From Flavobacterium agricola (GTDB taxonomy: Bacteria; Bacteroidota; Bacteroidia; Flavobacteriales; Flavobacteriaceae), in assembly GCF_025919725.1 (NCBI RefSeq), contig NZ_CP081495.1:2232001-2296000 (forward strand): a stretch of 64,000 nucleotides of DNA, read 5' to 3'. Under the pieces are notes generated by a model. The model saw nothing but the letters and a program-made list of their open reading frames with translations, was not told where the DNA came from and did not search any database. This document shows positions 9,111 to 19,097 of this stretch, in pieces (the stretch's first letter is position 1; each line of letters starts with the position of its first letter). The translations under genes were made by a program, and so were the position numbers.

Positions 9111-9531
9111 ATCTTTTACCGAACTTACCGTTACCGAACTTTACGATGCCTTACAATTGCGTTCTGAAATTTTTGTGGTAGAACAGAATTGCGTTTATTT
9201 AGATCCCGATGGAAAGGATAAAAAAGCCGTACATATCCTTGGGTATGTAGATAATGAATTAGTGGCTTACTCGCGCGTTTTTGAGCCCGGAATTTACTTT
9301 TCTAACGCATCTATCGGTCGGGTAGTTGTAAAAAAAGAACACAGAAAAGACGGTTATGGTTTTTTATTGGTTAGTAAAGCAATTGAAGTTGCTAAACAAC
9401 TACATGCCGGACCAATAACCATATCAGCCCAACAATATTTAGAAAAGTTTTATCAATCTTTAGGATTTGAAACGGTTTCGGATATGTATTTAGAAGACGA
9501 TATTCCGCATATAGAAATGTTGCACCCATAA
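9094..9531 (+). CDS. GNAT family N-acetyltransferase, ElaA-like
   Basis: 145 residues. It opens with an ElaA-type N-terminal part (LYDALQLRSEIFVVEQNCVY, then DLDP-like YLDPDGKDKKAVH) and has the acetyl-CoA-binding segment IGRVVVKKEHRKDGYGFLLV, a GNAT motif A variant, followed by FYQSLGFETVSDMYLEDDIPHIEM. Predicted to acetylate an amine from acetyl-CoA in the cytoplasm; substrate unknown. I chose ATG 9094 rather than the TTG just before it. It overlaps the DUF4837 gene end by 17 bases, which implies translational coupling. It ends at a strong bidirectional terminator. Confidence 0.88.
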   Translation: MKLQIKSFTELTVTELYDALQLRSEIFVVEQNCVYLDPDGKDKKAVHILGYVDNELVAYSRVFEPGIYFSNASIGRVVVKKEHRKDGYGFLLVSKAIEVAKQLHAGPITISAQQYLEKFYQSLGFETVSDMYLEDDIPHIEMLHP

Positions 9532-9536
9532 AAAAA

Positions 9537-9563
9537 GTCCAGAATGGTTACATTCTGGACTTT
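9537..9563. terminator. bidirectional intrinsic terminator
   Basis: GTCCAGAATG and its complement with a GTTA loop, A tract on the left and T7 on the right, between two convergent genes whose stops flank it. Confidence 0.9.
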
Positions 9564-9565
9564 TT

Positions 9566-10204
9566 TTATTCAATTTTAATAGTTTCTGTAATTTTTATAT
9601 TTTTTATTAATTCCACCATTTGCTTTTTGGCTTTGTCGTCTAAAGTTTTTGCCGAGTTATTCGTTGGTTCTACAGGTTGATAGCCATCAATAAATAAAAT
9701 ATATTCATCTTTAAAAACCAAAGCCTGAACTACGTTTACATTTATATTGCTTGTTTTATTGTTTATAACCATAGGTTCTACGTAGCTGTAATGTTGCACA
9801 TATTCGGGCGAATTACCGTTTAAAAAAGTTTCGTTGGCTATGTTTTTTACGTTTTCTAAGCCCATCATGTTTTTACTAAAAAATTCGGCTACCATGTTGG
9901 GGTAATCGCCAATAGGTAAGTTATTTGCAAAAACGTAAAAAGTAATTTGCGGAATTAAAGCTTTGTTAGATTCTGGATGGTATTTATAAAACTCGTAAAT
10001 ACGCACGGGCTCATTGCGCTGCGTAATAAAACTTTTAACCGATGCAGCATTTTTAAACAATTCTTGAGGTTGAATGTTTCCTTTAGTAAATTCCCATTCT
10101 TTTAATTCTTTAGGAATTAAAATTCCGATGTTTTCTAATCCGTTCTGAGCAAATCCGGAAAAGGTTAGTAACCCAAATACAATATAAAATAAACTTTTTT
10201 TCAT
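9566..10204 (-). CDS. Secreted hypothetical protein, 212 aa
   Basis: The protein starts MKKSLFYIVFGLLTFSGFAQ, a clean Sec signal ending SGFAQ; I chose this ATG (10204) over the in-frame ATG 36 bases upstream because it gives a standard signal peptide. The mature part is about 190 residues without membrane segments and with a beta-rich pattern (ALIPQITFYVFANNL, VQALVFKDEYILFIDGY). I do not recognise a family. It follows the OmpA-like gene on the same strand after a 52-base gap and is probably cotranscribed with it, which suggests an envelope location. Confidence 0.75.
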   Translation of the reverse strand: MKKSLFYIVFGLLTFSGFAQNGLENIGILIPKELKEWEFTKGNIQPQELFKNAASVKSFITQRNEPVRIYEFYKYHPESNKALIPQITFYVFANNLPIGDYPNMVAEFFSKNMMGLENVKNIANETFLNGNSPEYVQHYSYVEPMVINNKTSNINVNVVQALVFKDEYILFIDGYQPVEPTNNSAKTLDDKAKKQMVELIKNIKITETIKIE

Positions 10205-10256
10205 AAAAAACTGATTATATGGTGTTATTTTATAACGCATTATGTTTTTATTTAGT

Positions 10257-11073
10257 TTAAGATCGGGTAATTAAAAATTCTACCCGTTTATCTAGATGCG
10301 GATCTTTCCCAAGCGGAAACCGATTGCCGTAACCTTTAAATCGCATGCGTTTTGGATCAACTTTTTTGCTAACCAAATATTTAAAAACCGCATGGGCCCG
10401 ATTGTTAGAAAGTTCTTCTTTGCCGGTATCAATATCTAAAGCTTCTTTACTGCCTTTGGTACAACAAACATGGCCTTGAATTTCGATATGAATATGTGTA
10501 AATTTATTGAGCTGAAGGGCTAATTTATTAAGCTCAATAATGGTTTCAGGGGTTAAAATACTGCGATCTATCGGAAATTGAATATTTTTTAAATAGATGC
10601 GATCGCCACGTTTAGATTGCTGGGTAAGCTCAAAATAAACTCCGTTAATTTGCACAGGATTTCCGTTTTTTAGGTTCAAAACAACATCAACACGGCGGTT
10701 ATTTTTTCGAACTTCATCAAGGTTTTTTAAAGAATCAGCGGGAGCCAATGCAACTTTACCTTTACCTTGAATTTCGAGTAAAATTTTAAGTTTTACACCA
10801 CCGTTGTTAAGCAACTGTTTTACTTGTTTTGCCCGTTGGTTAGATAGCGATAAATTGTAGTTTTCTGAGCCGCGATCGTCACAATATCCAAAAATAGAAA
10901 TGGAGGCAACTTGAACGGTATCAATAGTTTTGAATAAATTGCAGAAGTGCTTGTTGCTGGTTTGCATCAACAGCAAATAAATCGGATTCGAAATAAATCG
11001 AAAAGTTTTGTTTTTCTTGCCCAAAAATAGGGCAGGAACAAGCAAGTAAAAAAAATAAAACAAAATGTTTCAT
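10257..11073 (-). CDS. OmpA-like protein with two OmpA C-terminal-type segments (frameshifted)
   Basis: Reading from ATG 11073 gives a signal peptide (FVLFFLLACSCPIFGQ) and the strand IYFESDLFAVDANQQQALL typical of an OmpA-C domain. The continuation, SIFGYCDDRGSENYNLSLSNQRAKQV, is in another frame. Removing one base from the T4 run at 10928-10931 joins them (QFIQTIDTVQVAS) and gives 271 residues. A second OmpA-like domain follows (IQFPIDRSILTPETIIELNKL ... IEIQGHVCC ... NNRAHAVFKYL ... RMRFKGYG). Peptidoglycan-binding envelope role inferred. The CC pair and the tandem domain layout are distinctive. Confidence 0.85.
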
Positions 11074-11236
11074 AACCCCAATGTTAAATTTAAAAGCTAT
11101 AAAAAGAACCTTTGCTTTTTAAGCAAGGCAAAAAAGCTATTTTATATAGTATAAAATAGTAAACAGCAATTAATAATTGGGGGCTTTACTAACTAGTTAT
11201 TTATCCTAATAACTTAAATGTAAGGTTTTTATTGTT

Positions 11237-12877
11237 TTATTTTACTTTAAGGGTTTGTTTGTATAAGTTAGAATTGTTTAAAACTTCAACGCCTTTTTTA
11301 ACCGTTGGGTTGTTGTGCGCGTAATACTGATGCAAACCGTTTTTGTATTGGTAACGGGTAATTAAATCTTCTAAAATAAGTTGTTTTATTTCGTTTTTGT
11401 TTTTGTCAATTTCAATTTCCTGACTGTTTTTAATGGCTTGTTGTAATGCTGTTAATTGTTGTTGCACGACATCGCTAACTTCTTCTTTTTTAATGGTAGA
11501 TTCTAGCTCCATTAAAGCTTTTTCAGAATCAGATTGCAATACAATATTATGTTGTTTAATATAATTTTTAAATGCTGTAAAATCGGCGTCAGAAACAGTT
11601 TTGATTTCTGCTTTGTTTGCATTTAGGTTATAAAGCTGGGTACAAAAGTTAAAAATTACTTTTTCGTCATCTAACAATTTTACAATGTTGCTTTGTTTGT
11701 TTGCATCTACAATAAAATCGGGTAAAATACCACCGCCATCGTAAACTACACGGCCGGCTTTGGTTTTAAAAGCGGTATAATCTTTCTCGCTTATTTTTAT
11801 TGCTTTTCCGTCTTTATCTTTATGCCCATAATCTAAAGCTTGAATGCAGCGGCCCGATGGCGTATAATATTTAGAAATGGTAACTTTTAACTGCGTTCCG
11901 TATGGTAAATCGATCGGGCGTTGAACCAAACCTTTACCAAAACTGCGATTGCCAACTACCACAGCACGATCTAAATCTTGTAAGGCACCTGCAACAATTT
12001 CTGAGGCCGAAGCACTTTTTTCGTTAATTAAAATAGCCAGCGGAATTTGTGTATCTACCGGTTCGTTTTGGGTACGTAAGCTTAAGTTTGATTTTACATC
12101 TTTTGATTTTGTGGTAACAATTAACTCGTTTTTATTTACAAACAAGTTGCATAAATTAACGGCTTCTTGCAATAAACCGCCGGGGTTGTTTTGTAAGTCT
12201 AAAACAATTTGTGTTGCACCTTGTTTTTTTAAAGCTACCAAAGCTTCTTTAACTTCGGCCGTAGTTTTTGCATTAAATTGAGAAAGCACAATGTAGCCCG
12301 TTTTTTTGTCGTCTAATAATTGATAAAACGGCACAGCTTTAACCTCAACATCATCTAAACTTATTTTTGTAGTTTGTTTGGTACCATTACGGTTGTACGT
12401 AACATCAATTACTGTGTTTTTGGCTCCACGTAGCAGTTGCGAAATATCTTCTTTAAAATCGACTAATTTTACATCGTTTATCTGAATAATTTCGTCGCCA
12501 GCTTTTAAACCTGCTTTATCAGCTGCAGAATCTTGAAAAGGTTCTATAACAAACAAACGTCCATCTTTACGATATAAATTGGCTCCAATCCCGGTATATT
12601 CTCCAATGGTATTAGTTTTAAATCGAATAACATCTTGTTCGTTAAAGTAAACCGTGTACGGATCTAAATTTTTAAGCATGTTTTTAATGGCATTGTCCAT
12701 TAATTCGGCCGCATTGGTTTCTTCTACATAATTTTGATTTACGGCTTTATACAACGACGAAAATATTTCGAGTTGTTTGGCCAACTCAAAAAAATCATCT
12801 TTGTAGGTAAAGGCAGTAGTTGTAGTTAAAAGCGATGCAGCAATAACAGGGAATAAAAACTTATATCTTTTTTTCAT
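11237..12877 (-). CDS. S41 family C-terminal processing peptidase
   Basis: 546 residues: signal peptide (to about residue 23), an N-terminal helical region, a PDZ domain (about 85-175; GIGANLYRKDGRLFVIEPFQDSAADKAGLKAGDEI) and the S41 protease domain with GYIVLSQF, LDLQNNPGGLL, the catalytic Ser in NEKSASASEIVAGAL and the catalytic Lys in RSFGKGLVQ. It cleaves C-terminal tails of envelope proteins in the periplasm. It lies 23 bases after the DUF4349 gene and forms part of the rnpA-DUF4349-S41 run on this strand. An intergenic space of 163 bases separates it from the OmpA-like gene. Confidence 0.93.
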   Translation of the reverse strand: MKKRYKFLFPVIAASLLTTTTAFTYKDDFFELAKQLEIFSSLYKAVNQNYVEETNAAELMDNAIKNMLKNLDPYTVYFNEQDVIRFKTNTIGEYTGIGANLYRKDGRLFVIEPFQDSAADKAGLKAGDEIIQINDVKLVDFKEDISQLLRGAKNTVIDVTYNRNGTKQTTKISLDDVEVKAVPFYQLLDDKKTGYIVLSQFNAKTTAEVKEALVALKKQGATQIVLDLQNNPGGLLQEAVNLCNLFVNKNELIVTTKSKDVKSNLSLRTQNEPVDTQIPLAILINEKSASASEIVAGALQDLDRAVVVGNRSFGKGLVQRPIDLPYGTQLKVTISKYYTPSGRCIQALDYGHKDKDGKAIKISEKDYTAFKTKAGRVVYDGGGILPDFIVDANKQSNIVKLLDDEKVIFNFCTQLYNLNANKAEIKTVSDADFTAFKNYIKQHNIVLQSDSEKALMELESTIKKEEVSDVVQQQLTALQQAIKNSQEIEIDKNKNEIKQLILEDLITRYQYKNGLHQYYAHNNPTVKKGVEVLNNSNLYKQTLKVK

Positions 12878-12900
12878 TTTGCAAGATTTGAAACGTAAAC

Positions 12901-13737
12901 TTAACTTTTTTTTTTTTTAGAACGGATTTTTTTAATGCCGTAATAAGTTAAAAAGCCAATTAGTAATAAAGGCCAAATGCTAATAATACCGAAAAATGCT
13001 GCTTGAATAAGTTCCCAACCCCAAACAAAAGAATTACTTATTTTTTTGCCAAAACTAACTGGCTGAAAATTGCCTTCGTAAGTTTTGTACACATTTATAG
13101 TAACCAAATTATAGGCTTGCATTTTATTGTAATAAGCCATGTTGTTGTTATGGTTGCGTTGTTGGCGTTCTAAATTTTCAATACGTTCGTAAATGGTTAA
13201 CGTTTCGTCAATCGCAGTACTTTTTTTAAGCAATTCTTGATATTTTGTAAGTAAAATATCGTCTGAATTTAATTGATTTTTTAGCTCGTAATATTCTTTA
13301 GTAATATTGGTTATGCGGGTAGATTTTCGTTCAATTCCATCAAAATTTGCATCGCTAAACGCATCCATAAAGGCTGAATACGTGCTGCGTGGCACGTACA
13401 AAGTAAGTTGTAAAGATTTGTTAGATGTACTTTCTTCGCTTACCTCAGCTTTAGCTTGTTTAATAAGCGTTTCGATTTGCTTTTGGGCAGCTGTAAGATT
13501 TTTGGTGTTGATATAAATATCAGATTCAATAATTTGTTTGTTTACTAGATTTTGACTCGATTCTACTTTTGATTCATTTTTAACCACTTCAGGTTCAGTA
13601 AAACGTACTTCATCAATATCAGGTATTTCAGTATTTTCCATTGAAACAAGTACAACATCTTCATCTGCAAAATGTGTTTCACCATTTTTGCAAGCCATGG
13701 CTAATATTGCCAAAAACAAAAAAGCTATTTTATTCAT
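12901..13737 (-). CDS. DUF4349 domain lipoprotein
   Basis: 278 residues: lipoprotein signal (FLFLAILAMACKNG, Cys near residue 16), a DUF4349 domain with SDIYINTKNLTAAQKQIETLI and LYVPRSTYSAFMDAF, a coiled-coil helical stretch (residues 150-200), and one C-terminal transmembrane helix (about 247-268, IISIWPLLLIGFLTYYGI) with a Lys-rich tail. Proteins of this family are envelope-anchored and of unknown function. The gene lies between rnpA and the S41 protease on one strand. Confidence 0.88.
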   Translation of the reverse strand: MNKIAFLFLAILAMACKNGETHFADEDVVLVSMENTEIPDIDEVRFTEPEVVKNESKVESSQNLVNKQIIESDIYINTKNLTAAQKQIETLIKQAKAEVSEESTSNKSLQLTLYVPRSTYSAFMDAFSDANFDGIERKSTRITNITKEYYELKNQLNSDDILLTKYQELLKKSTAIDETLTIYERIENLERQQRNHNNNMAYYNKMQAYNLVTINVYKTYEGNFQPVSFGKKISNSFVWGWELIQAAFFGIISIWPLLLIGFLTYYGIKKIRSKKKKS

Positions 13738-13792
13738 AATTACGTTTTAAAAGCAAACGTAAAATAGCAATTAAAATGATATAAATGTAAAT

Positions 13793-14167
13793 TTATTGAA
13801 TAGCATCTTTAAATTTTGTAAACAAATCAATAGTTTTTTGTTCTATTTCTTGGTAAGATAATTTGTCTTTTGCTTGATAAAAAAACATCATAGCATATGG
13901 TTTTTCGCCAATAGCATCGTAAATAATGCTTTTATTTTTGCGATAGGTTTCGCGAAGTACGCGTTTAAAATAATTGCGTTTATTGGCACGTTTAAAGTAC
14001 TTTTTAGAAACCGAAACGCCCATTTGTAGGCCTGCATCCGTTCCTTCCTCTAAAGCCACGTAAACCAAACGTAACGGATATTTAGAGACAGATTTACCTT
14101 TAGTAAACAATAAGTCAATATGTTTTTGAGTTTTTAATTTCTCTGCTTTTGGGTAATTCTGTTTCAT
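13793..14167 (-). CDS. rnpA: Ribonuclease P protein component
   Basis: 124 residues, Lys/Arg-rich. Family landmarks are the N-terminal AEKLKTQKHIDLLFTKGKSV and the RNA-binding block MGVSVSKKYFKRANKRNYFKR. It assists the catalytic RNase P RNA in 5' tRNA maturation. Unlike in many bacteria, no rpmH lies beside it here. A good minus-7 element (TATTTTTG on the minus strand, 14190-14197) lies 22 bases upstream. Confidence 0.95.
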   Translation of the reverse strand: MKQNYPKAEKLKTQKHIDLLFTKGKSVSKYPLRLVYVALEEGTDAGLQMGVSVSKKYFKRANKRNYFKRVLRETYRKNKSIIYDAIGEKPYAMMFFYQAKDKLSYQEIEQKTIDLFTKFKDAIQ

Positions 14168-14189
14168 CTCAATCGTTGCATTTGGTATG

Positions 14190-14197
14190 CAAAAATA
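14190..14197 (-). promoter_or_regulatory. minus-7 promoter element of rnpA
   Basis: TATTTTTG on the minus strand matches TAnnTTTG, 22 bases before the rnpA ATG. Confidence 0.55.
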
Positions 14198-14391
14198 CGA
14201 TTTTAAGCGGTTTAACTTAACAATTGGATGGAGTATTAATAAAAAAACAGAAACATATTATATTTTAAAATACAAGTTTCAACATCTGTTTGCTTTTTTA
14301 TACCTGTTTTTAATATATCAGTCCGAATTACAAATACCGTATGATAAAGATTTATTGAAAACGGTTGCCAAAAGATTATTTAATATGGAAT
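14198..14391. other. intergenic gap between rnpA and the M1 peptidase
   Basis: About 190 bases of AT-rich sequence. A 68-codon plus-strand frame (14187-14393) runs through it up to the terminator, but it has no recognisable family and its start overlaps the rnpA promoter. I see no other structure. Confidence 0.4.
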
Positions 14392-14424
14392 AAAAAAACC
14401 GTAAGCAAAGCTTACGGTTTTTTT
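14392..14424. terminator. intrinsic terminator
   Basis: CCGTAAGC and GCTTACGG around a 3-base loop, with A7 and T7 flanks. It lies directly after the M1 peptidase stop on the minus strand. Confidence 0.9.
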
Positions 14425-14425
14425 A

Positions 14426-16326
14426 TTATTGTACGTTATATACGTTGTTGTCTTTATTTACATCGGCCATCATTTGGCTTGGATCAATAATTACTTGTTT
14501 TACTTTTTTGTCTGAATTAAATTCGAACGAATAAACCGGTTGTGCCCAATCCCATCCTGTTAAAACAGTGCGTTTAAATTCTGGGTAAGGATTTGGTTTA
14601 GTCCAACGCATTAGGGTATTTGGTACATAAAATGTTTCTATAGAATCATCTTCATAAACCACAAAAATATCTAATGGCATTGGCATTAATCCAATTCTGT
14701 CTAACGTAACTTCATTAGTAAACGTTTTTGCTTTTTGGTTTGCTGTTGATTTTACGTTTGAAATGCCGTAATCAATCGTATTTGTAGTTTGAGTCCAATC
14801 TACTAAATACCAATCTAAAACAGCGCCAGAAACTTTTTCTGCAGTACGTTTAAAATCGTTTGGTGTTGGATGCGTAAACTTATAATCTTCGTAATATTTT
14901 TTTAACGTTTCCATCATTTTATCGTTCCCAATCACATAACCTAATTGTGTTAAAAAGATGGCTCCTTTGCTGTATGCTGAGATAGAATAAATTCTGTTTA
15001 ACTCAAATCGGTCGGCGTGTGTAGATTGTGGTTGTTCTTTACCTGTACTAACCATATAATAATAGTTGTTGTACATAGATTGGAACGGATTTTCGTCTTC
15101 TTGGTATTTTTTCTCCATAATGGTAGCAACTGCTAAATCTGAAATGAATGAGGTAAAACCTTCGTCCATCCAGAAATGCTTACCTTCGTTTGTTGCTAGC
15201 ATGTGTTGGAACCACATGTGCGCCAATTCGTGCGCTGTTACGCCAATTAAGCTTGCAATGTTACGATTTCCGGTAATTAAGGTTGCCATTGGATATTCCA
15301 TTCCACCGTCACCGCCTTGAATAACCGAATATTGTTTGTATGGATATTCACCAATGGTTTGGTTAAAAAAGTTTAATAAATCTGCTGTTTTGGGCTGTAA
15401 TTCTTTCCAAGTAGCAGAATATGGTTGATTTTTTTGTAGAAAAAGTGCAATTCTACATCATTTGGACCAATTAAAATATCGTGCTCAAAATCATTATCTG
15501 CACCCCAAGCAAAATCTAATACATTTGGCGCAACAAAATGCCAAGTTAATTTTTTAAGCTTTTTCGGATGTTTTACCGTAACGCCTTTATCTTGGTAACC
15601 ATGACCAATTTCGTTTTTGTTTTGTAAATAACCGGTTGCACCAATGGTATAATCTTTATCAATTGTAATTTTTACATCGAAGTTACCCCAAACACCATGA
15701 AATTCACGTCCAATGTACGGATCAGCATGCCAACCTTCAAAATCGTATTCAGCCATTTTTGGGTACCATTGCGCCATTGATAAAACAACGCCTTCGTCTG
15801 AATTACGTCCTGCACGTCTAATTTGTAAAGGTACTTGCCCTTTAAATTTCATGTCAAACTTGGTAGCTTGTCCTGGTGCAATTGGTTGTGCTAAATCAAC
15901 TTCTAAAATTGTTCCAACAACATGGTGTTTAACTGCAGCACCATCTTGTTTTAAATCTAAAACGTGGATGTAACCAATTTCATGAGGTTTAAGAACCGAA
16001 ATTCTACTTTCTTTAGGAGCATTATCGCCTTTTGTAAAAGCACGAACCATGCGTCTGTCTGGATCTGCAATTGTTTTTAATCTATAATCCATAGCACTTC
16101 CGGGTTGGAAGGCATTAAAATACAAATGGTAAAAAACCTTTTTTAAGGTATCTGGTGAGTTGTTGGTGTAAACCAGTTCTTGTTTTCCGTCGTATTGAAA
16201 GTTTTTTACATCCATGTCGATATCCATTTTGTAATCTACATGTTGTTGCCAATACCCCGGGTTAGGATTTTTTTGCGCAAATAGCGAACCTGAGCAAGCT
16301 ATTACGAGTAAAAAAATTTTTTTCAT
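14426..16326 (-). CDS. M1 family metallopeptidase (gluzincin), frameshifted
   Basis: Signal peptide at the N-terminus (IFLLVIACSGSLFAQ), an M1-type N-terminal beta domain (QELVYTNNSPDTLKKVFYHLYFNAFQPGSAM) and a zinc site HELAHMWFQHML followed by the downstream Glu in WMDEGF; the substrate-binding GGMEYPM is present instead of the classical GAMEN. The frame breaks in a T7 run at 15429-15435 (plus strand): with one more base the reading continues FFYKKNQPYSATWKEL to the second half, giving 633 residues. Predicted secreted aminopeptidase that helps digest peptides; it neighbours a secreted S8 protease. Confidence 0.9.
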
Positions 16327-16356
16327 AGTTAGTATTTATTTTGTGAGTTTATAAAA

Positions 16357-16387
16357 AAAGCCACAAAATTTTAATTCTGTGGCTTTT
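16357..16387 (-). terminator. intrinsic terminator of the S8 protease gene
   Basis: AAAAGCCACA pairs with TGTGGCTTTT; on the minus strand a run of seven Ts follows. It separates the S8 and M1 peptidase genes. Confidence 0.85.
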
Positions 16388-16407
16388 AAATGTTTTGCAA
16401 TATATAA

Positions 16408-18015
16408 TTATTTTTTTGCATTCGAAACTTTCTCTGCTAAAATTACCGCGTTGTATAAGTTGATGATTTTACCTGATTTAGAAAGCTCGTTAAATGGTTT
16501 TTTGTCTTTGTTTTCACCGTATCTAACATCTTGTGTTAAAGTAATTCCAGAATCCATTAAAATCTGTTTTACTTCGGCAGCTGTTAGGTTAGGGTAGTAT
16601 GAACGAATTACTGCAGCAACCCCAGCAGCATTTGGAGATGCCATTGATGTACCTTGTAAATATTCGTAGTTATTTTCTGGTGTTGTAGCATAAATTTTAG
16701 CTCCTGGTGCAAAAATATCTACATTGTTTGCTCCGTAGTTCGAGAAACCTGCAACCATATTTTCACCGTAACTTGGGTTTAAAGCGCCAATAATCATTAC
16801 GTTTGATAATGTTTCTGCGGCTCCGTCGTACGAATCTGATGGGTATTTATTTACTACATCTAAATCTTTAGAATCGTTACCTGCTGCAAAAAGTACTAAA
16901 ACATCTTTTTCTTCAGCATATTTTAATGCATCTTGAACCCATTCTTTATTCGGAGAATAATATTTTCCGAATGATCCGTTTAAAACTTTTGCTCCGTTAT
17001 CTGCTGCGTAACGAATCGCTAAAGCAATATCTTTATCATACTCATCTCCATCTGGCACAGCACGTAAAGCCATAATTTTTACATTGCCGTTAGCAACTCC
17101 GTCACCACCTAATTCGTTACCACGTGTTTGAGCAACAATACCAGCAACGTGTGTACCGTGTTTTGCAGATGCAATTACGGGTCCGATTACGTTGTTGTTT
17201 CCGTAGTTTGTATCTGTAATATCGTCAGGATTATCGCCAACAGGCGTACGGCCATCAAACGCTACATTTAAATGTGAGTTTAATTGCGTTTCGTAATGGT
17301 TTTTAGCTCCAGTTATCTGTCCTTTAAATTCATTGTAAGGTACTTCGGCTAAAATACGGGTAAATGTATTTTTAGCTTGCGTGCTTAATTCGTCAGTTAC
17401 TTCAATTTTCTGAATATCTTCTAACGTAATATCTTCCGTTTTTCCTGTTGCTTTTTCAACTACATCAATAAAAGATTGAAAAACGTTGATGCGCTCTAAA
17501 GAACCTTTTGCTTCTGCAACATCTGCTTCTAATTCAATAACCGCACGTTGGTATTCAGGATCTGCTGTGTTTCCTTTTTTAATAATACGCACGTATTCCA
17601 TGTTTTCAGCATCCGAATCGCCTAAAAAGTTCCATCCGTTAATGTCATCAATATAACCGTTGTTATCATCGTCATTTCCGTTTGCTGTTTCATTTGGGTT
17701 AACCCAAATAGCTGGTTTTAAATCTTCGTGGTTGATATCAATACCAGAATCTACAATTGCAACAATAACCTCGGTTGGTTTTTTGTTTACCAATAATTCT
17801 GCATAAGCACGATCAACGCTCATTCCTGGCACTGTATCTTTTACTAAATCTAAATGGCTCCAACGTTTTAAATCGTTTTCTGCTAATGGTGCATTTTTTA
17901 AAGGTACTTTATCGTATTTATCAACATAAGTTGTTGGGAGCTTAGATGTTGTAGTACAGCTTGCTAGGGCTAATGAAAGCGCCGCGCAAATGTAAAATGG
18001 TTTAGTTGTTCTCAT
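16408..18015 (-). CDS. S8 family subtilisin-like serine protease, lipoprotein
   Basis: 535 residues with a lipoprotein signal (ALSLALASCTTT). Catalytic triad motifs: Asp in VAIVDSGIDINHEDL, His in KHGTHVAGIVAQ, Ser in GTSMASPNAAGVAAV. A roughly 130-residue insert rich in acidic residues sits between the Asp and His motifs, longer than in compact subtilisins; it includes NGNDDDNNGYIDDINGWNF, a repeat-like Asp-rich calcium-site candidate. The oxyanion Asn is visible in LFAAGNDSKD. Predicted cell-surface or periplasmic endoprotease. A single gene with its own terminator. Confidence 0.93.
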   Translation of the reverse strand: MRTTKPFYICAALSLALASCTTTSKLPTTYVDKYDKVPLKNAPLAENDLKRWSHLDLVKDTVPGMSVDRAYAELLVNKKPTEVIVAIVDSGIDINHEDLKPAIWVNPNETANGNDDDNNGYIDDINGWNFLGDSDAENMEYVRIIKKGNTADPEYQRAVIELEADVAEAKGSLERINVFQSFIDVVEKATGKTEDITLEDIQKIEVTDELSTQAKNTFTRILAEVPYNEFKGQITGAKNHYETQLNSHLNVAFDGRTPVGDNPDDITDTNYGNNNVIGPVIASAKHGTHVAGIVAQTRGNELGGDGVANGNVKIMALRAVPDGDEYDKDIALAIRYAADNGAKVLNGSFGKYYSPNKEWVQDALKYAEEKDVLVLFAAGNDSKDLDVVNKYPSDSYDGAAETLSNVMIIGALNPSYGENMVAGFSNYGANNVDIFAPGAKIYATTPENNYEYLQGTSMASPNAAGVAAVIRSYYPNLTAAEVKQILMDSGITLTQDVRYGENKDKKPFNELSKSGKIINLYNAVILAEKVSNAKK

Positions 18016-18075
18016 ATATAATGCGATTAATTTTAAATAAGGTAAACATATTAGTAGCCGAAAAGTACTGTTTTG

Positions 18076-18933
18076 TTACAAAATATCCTCATATTTTAAT
18101 ATTTCGTTAAGCCTTACTCCCTTTTCGGTGTTTTGTACGGTAATAATTTCGTTATGTGCATCGTGTTCTAAAAGCAACAACCAATTTTCATTTGCTGCCC
18201 GATTTAAAAAATATTCTTTTTCACTAACGGTTAATAATGGGCGCGTGTCGTAACCCATAACGTATGGAATCGGAATATGACCTGCTGTGGCTAACAAATC
18301 GGCACAATAAGCTAAGGTTTGGTTTTTGTATTTAAAAATGGGTAGCATTTGTTTTTCGGTATGGCCATCAACAAACAAAATATCAAAACCTAACTCGCTA
18401 TTTTCAAGGTAATTGTTTTCTTTACGGTTTATAAAATGCAGTTGCCCAGCTTCTTGCATGGGTAATAAATTTTCTTTTAAAAAGGATGCTTTTTCACGCG
18501 GATTCGGGTTGGTTGCCCATTCCCAATGGTTTTGGTTGGTCCAGTATTTTGCATTTTTAAATGCAGGTTCGTATCCGGTACGATCTTTATTCCATTGAAT
18601 GGCACCGCCCGAATGGTCAAAATGCAAATGAGTTAAAAAAACATCGGTAATATCATCTCTATGAAATCCGTAATGCGCTAACGATTTGTCTAAGTTATGA
18701 GAACCCCATAAAGAATAATAGCCAAAAAATTTTTCTGATTGTTTATTTCCCATTCCGGTATCAACCAAAATTAGTTTATTGCCATCTTCAATCAACAAAC
18801 AACGAGCAGCTAAATCAATTAAATTATTCGCATCAGCTGGGTTGGTTTTATTCCAAATGGATTTCGGAACTACGCCAAACATGGCTCCGCCGTCTAACTT
18901 AAAATTACCAGATTCTATAGGATAAATTTTCAT
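18076..18933 (-). CDS. Metallo-beta-lactamase fold hydrolase
   Basis: 285 residues with no signal peptide. The metal-binding motif HLHFDHSGG is preceded by LILVDTGMGNK and followed by the later ligands in VDGHTEKQ and LYLEHD-like LLLEHDAHN. The overall pattern (GGAMFGVVPKSIW at the N-terminus) matches N-acyl-homoserine-lactonase-like or quinone-type MBL hydrolases, so lactone or ester hydrolysis is possible, but the substrate cannot be told from sequence. Single gene on the minus strand, divergent from the suf operon. Confidence 0.88.
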   Translation of the reverse strand: MKIYPIESGNFKLDGGAMFGVVPKSIWNKTNPADANNLIDLAARCLLIEDGNKLILVDTGMGNKQSEKFFGYYSLWGSHNLDKSLAHYGFHRDDITDVFLTHLHFDHSGGAIQWNKDRTGYEPAFKNAKYWTNQNHWEWATNPNPREKASFLKENLLPMQEAGQLHFINRKENNYLENSELGFDILFVDGHTEKQMLPIFKYKNQTLAYCADLLATAGHIPIPYVMGYDTRPLLTVSEKEYFLNRAANENWLLLLEHDAHNEIITVQNTEKGVRLNEILKYEDIL

Positions 18934-19057
18934 AAATAAAGTATTAAAAAGTTAAAGTTACTAAAAACCTTATTTATCGGGCTTTTATTATAGAAAAAAT
19001 TTATCAATTCATTAGTTATAAAAATGTTAGCTTTTAGATAAAGTCCTTTTTTTATAA

Positions 19058-19065
19058 TATCTTTG
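19058..19065 (+). promoter_or_regulatory. minus-7 promoter element of the suf operon
   Basis: TATCTTTG matches TAnnTTTG, 32 bases before the first suf gene. Confidence 0.6.
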
Positions 19066-19097
19066 CATAAAGAATATAAAGTAACCCAACAAAAACC

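Noticed and set aside
14187..14393. 68-codon plus-strand frame between rnpA and the M1 peptidase, ending just before the terminator
   Set aside because: Its start overlaps the rnpA minus-7 element, it has no recognisable family, and AT-rich gaps yield such frames by chance.
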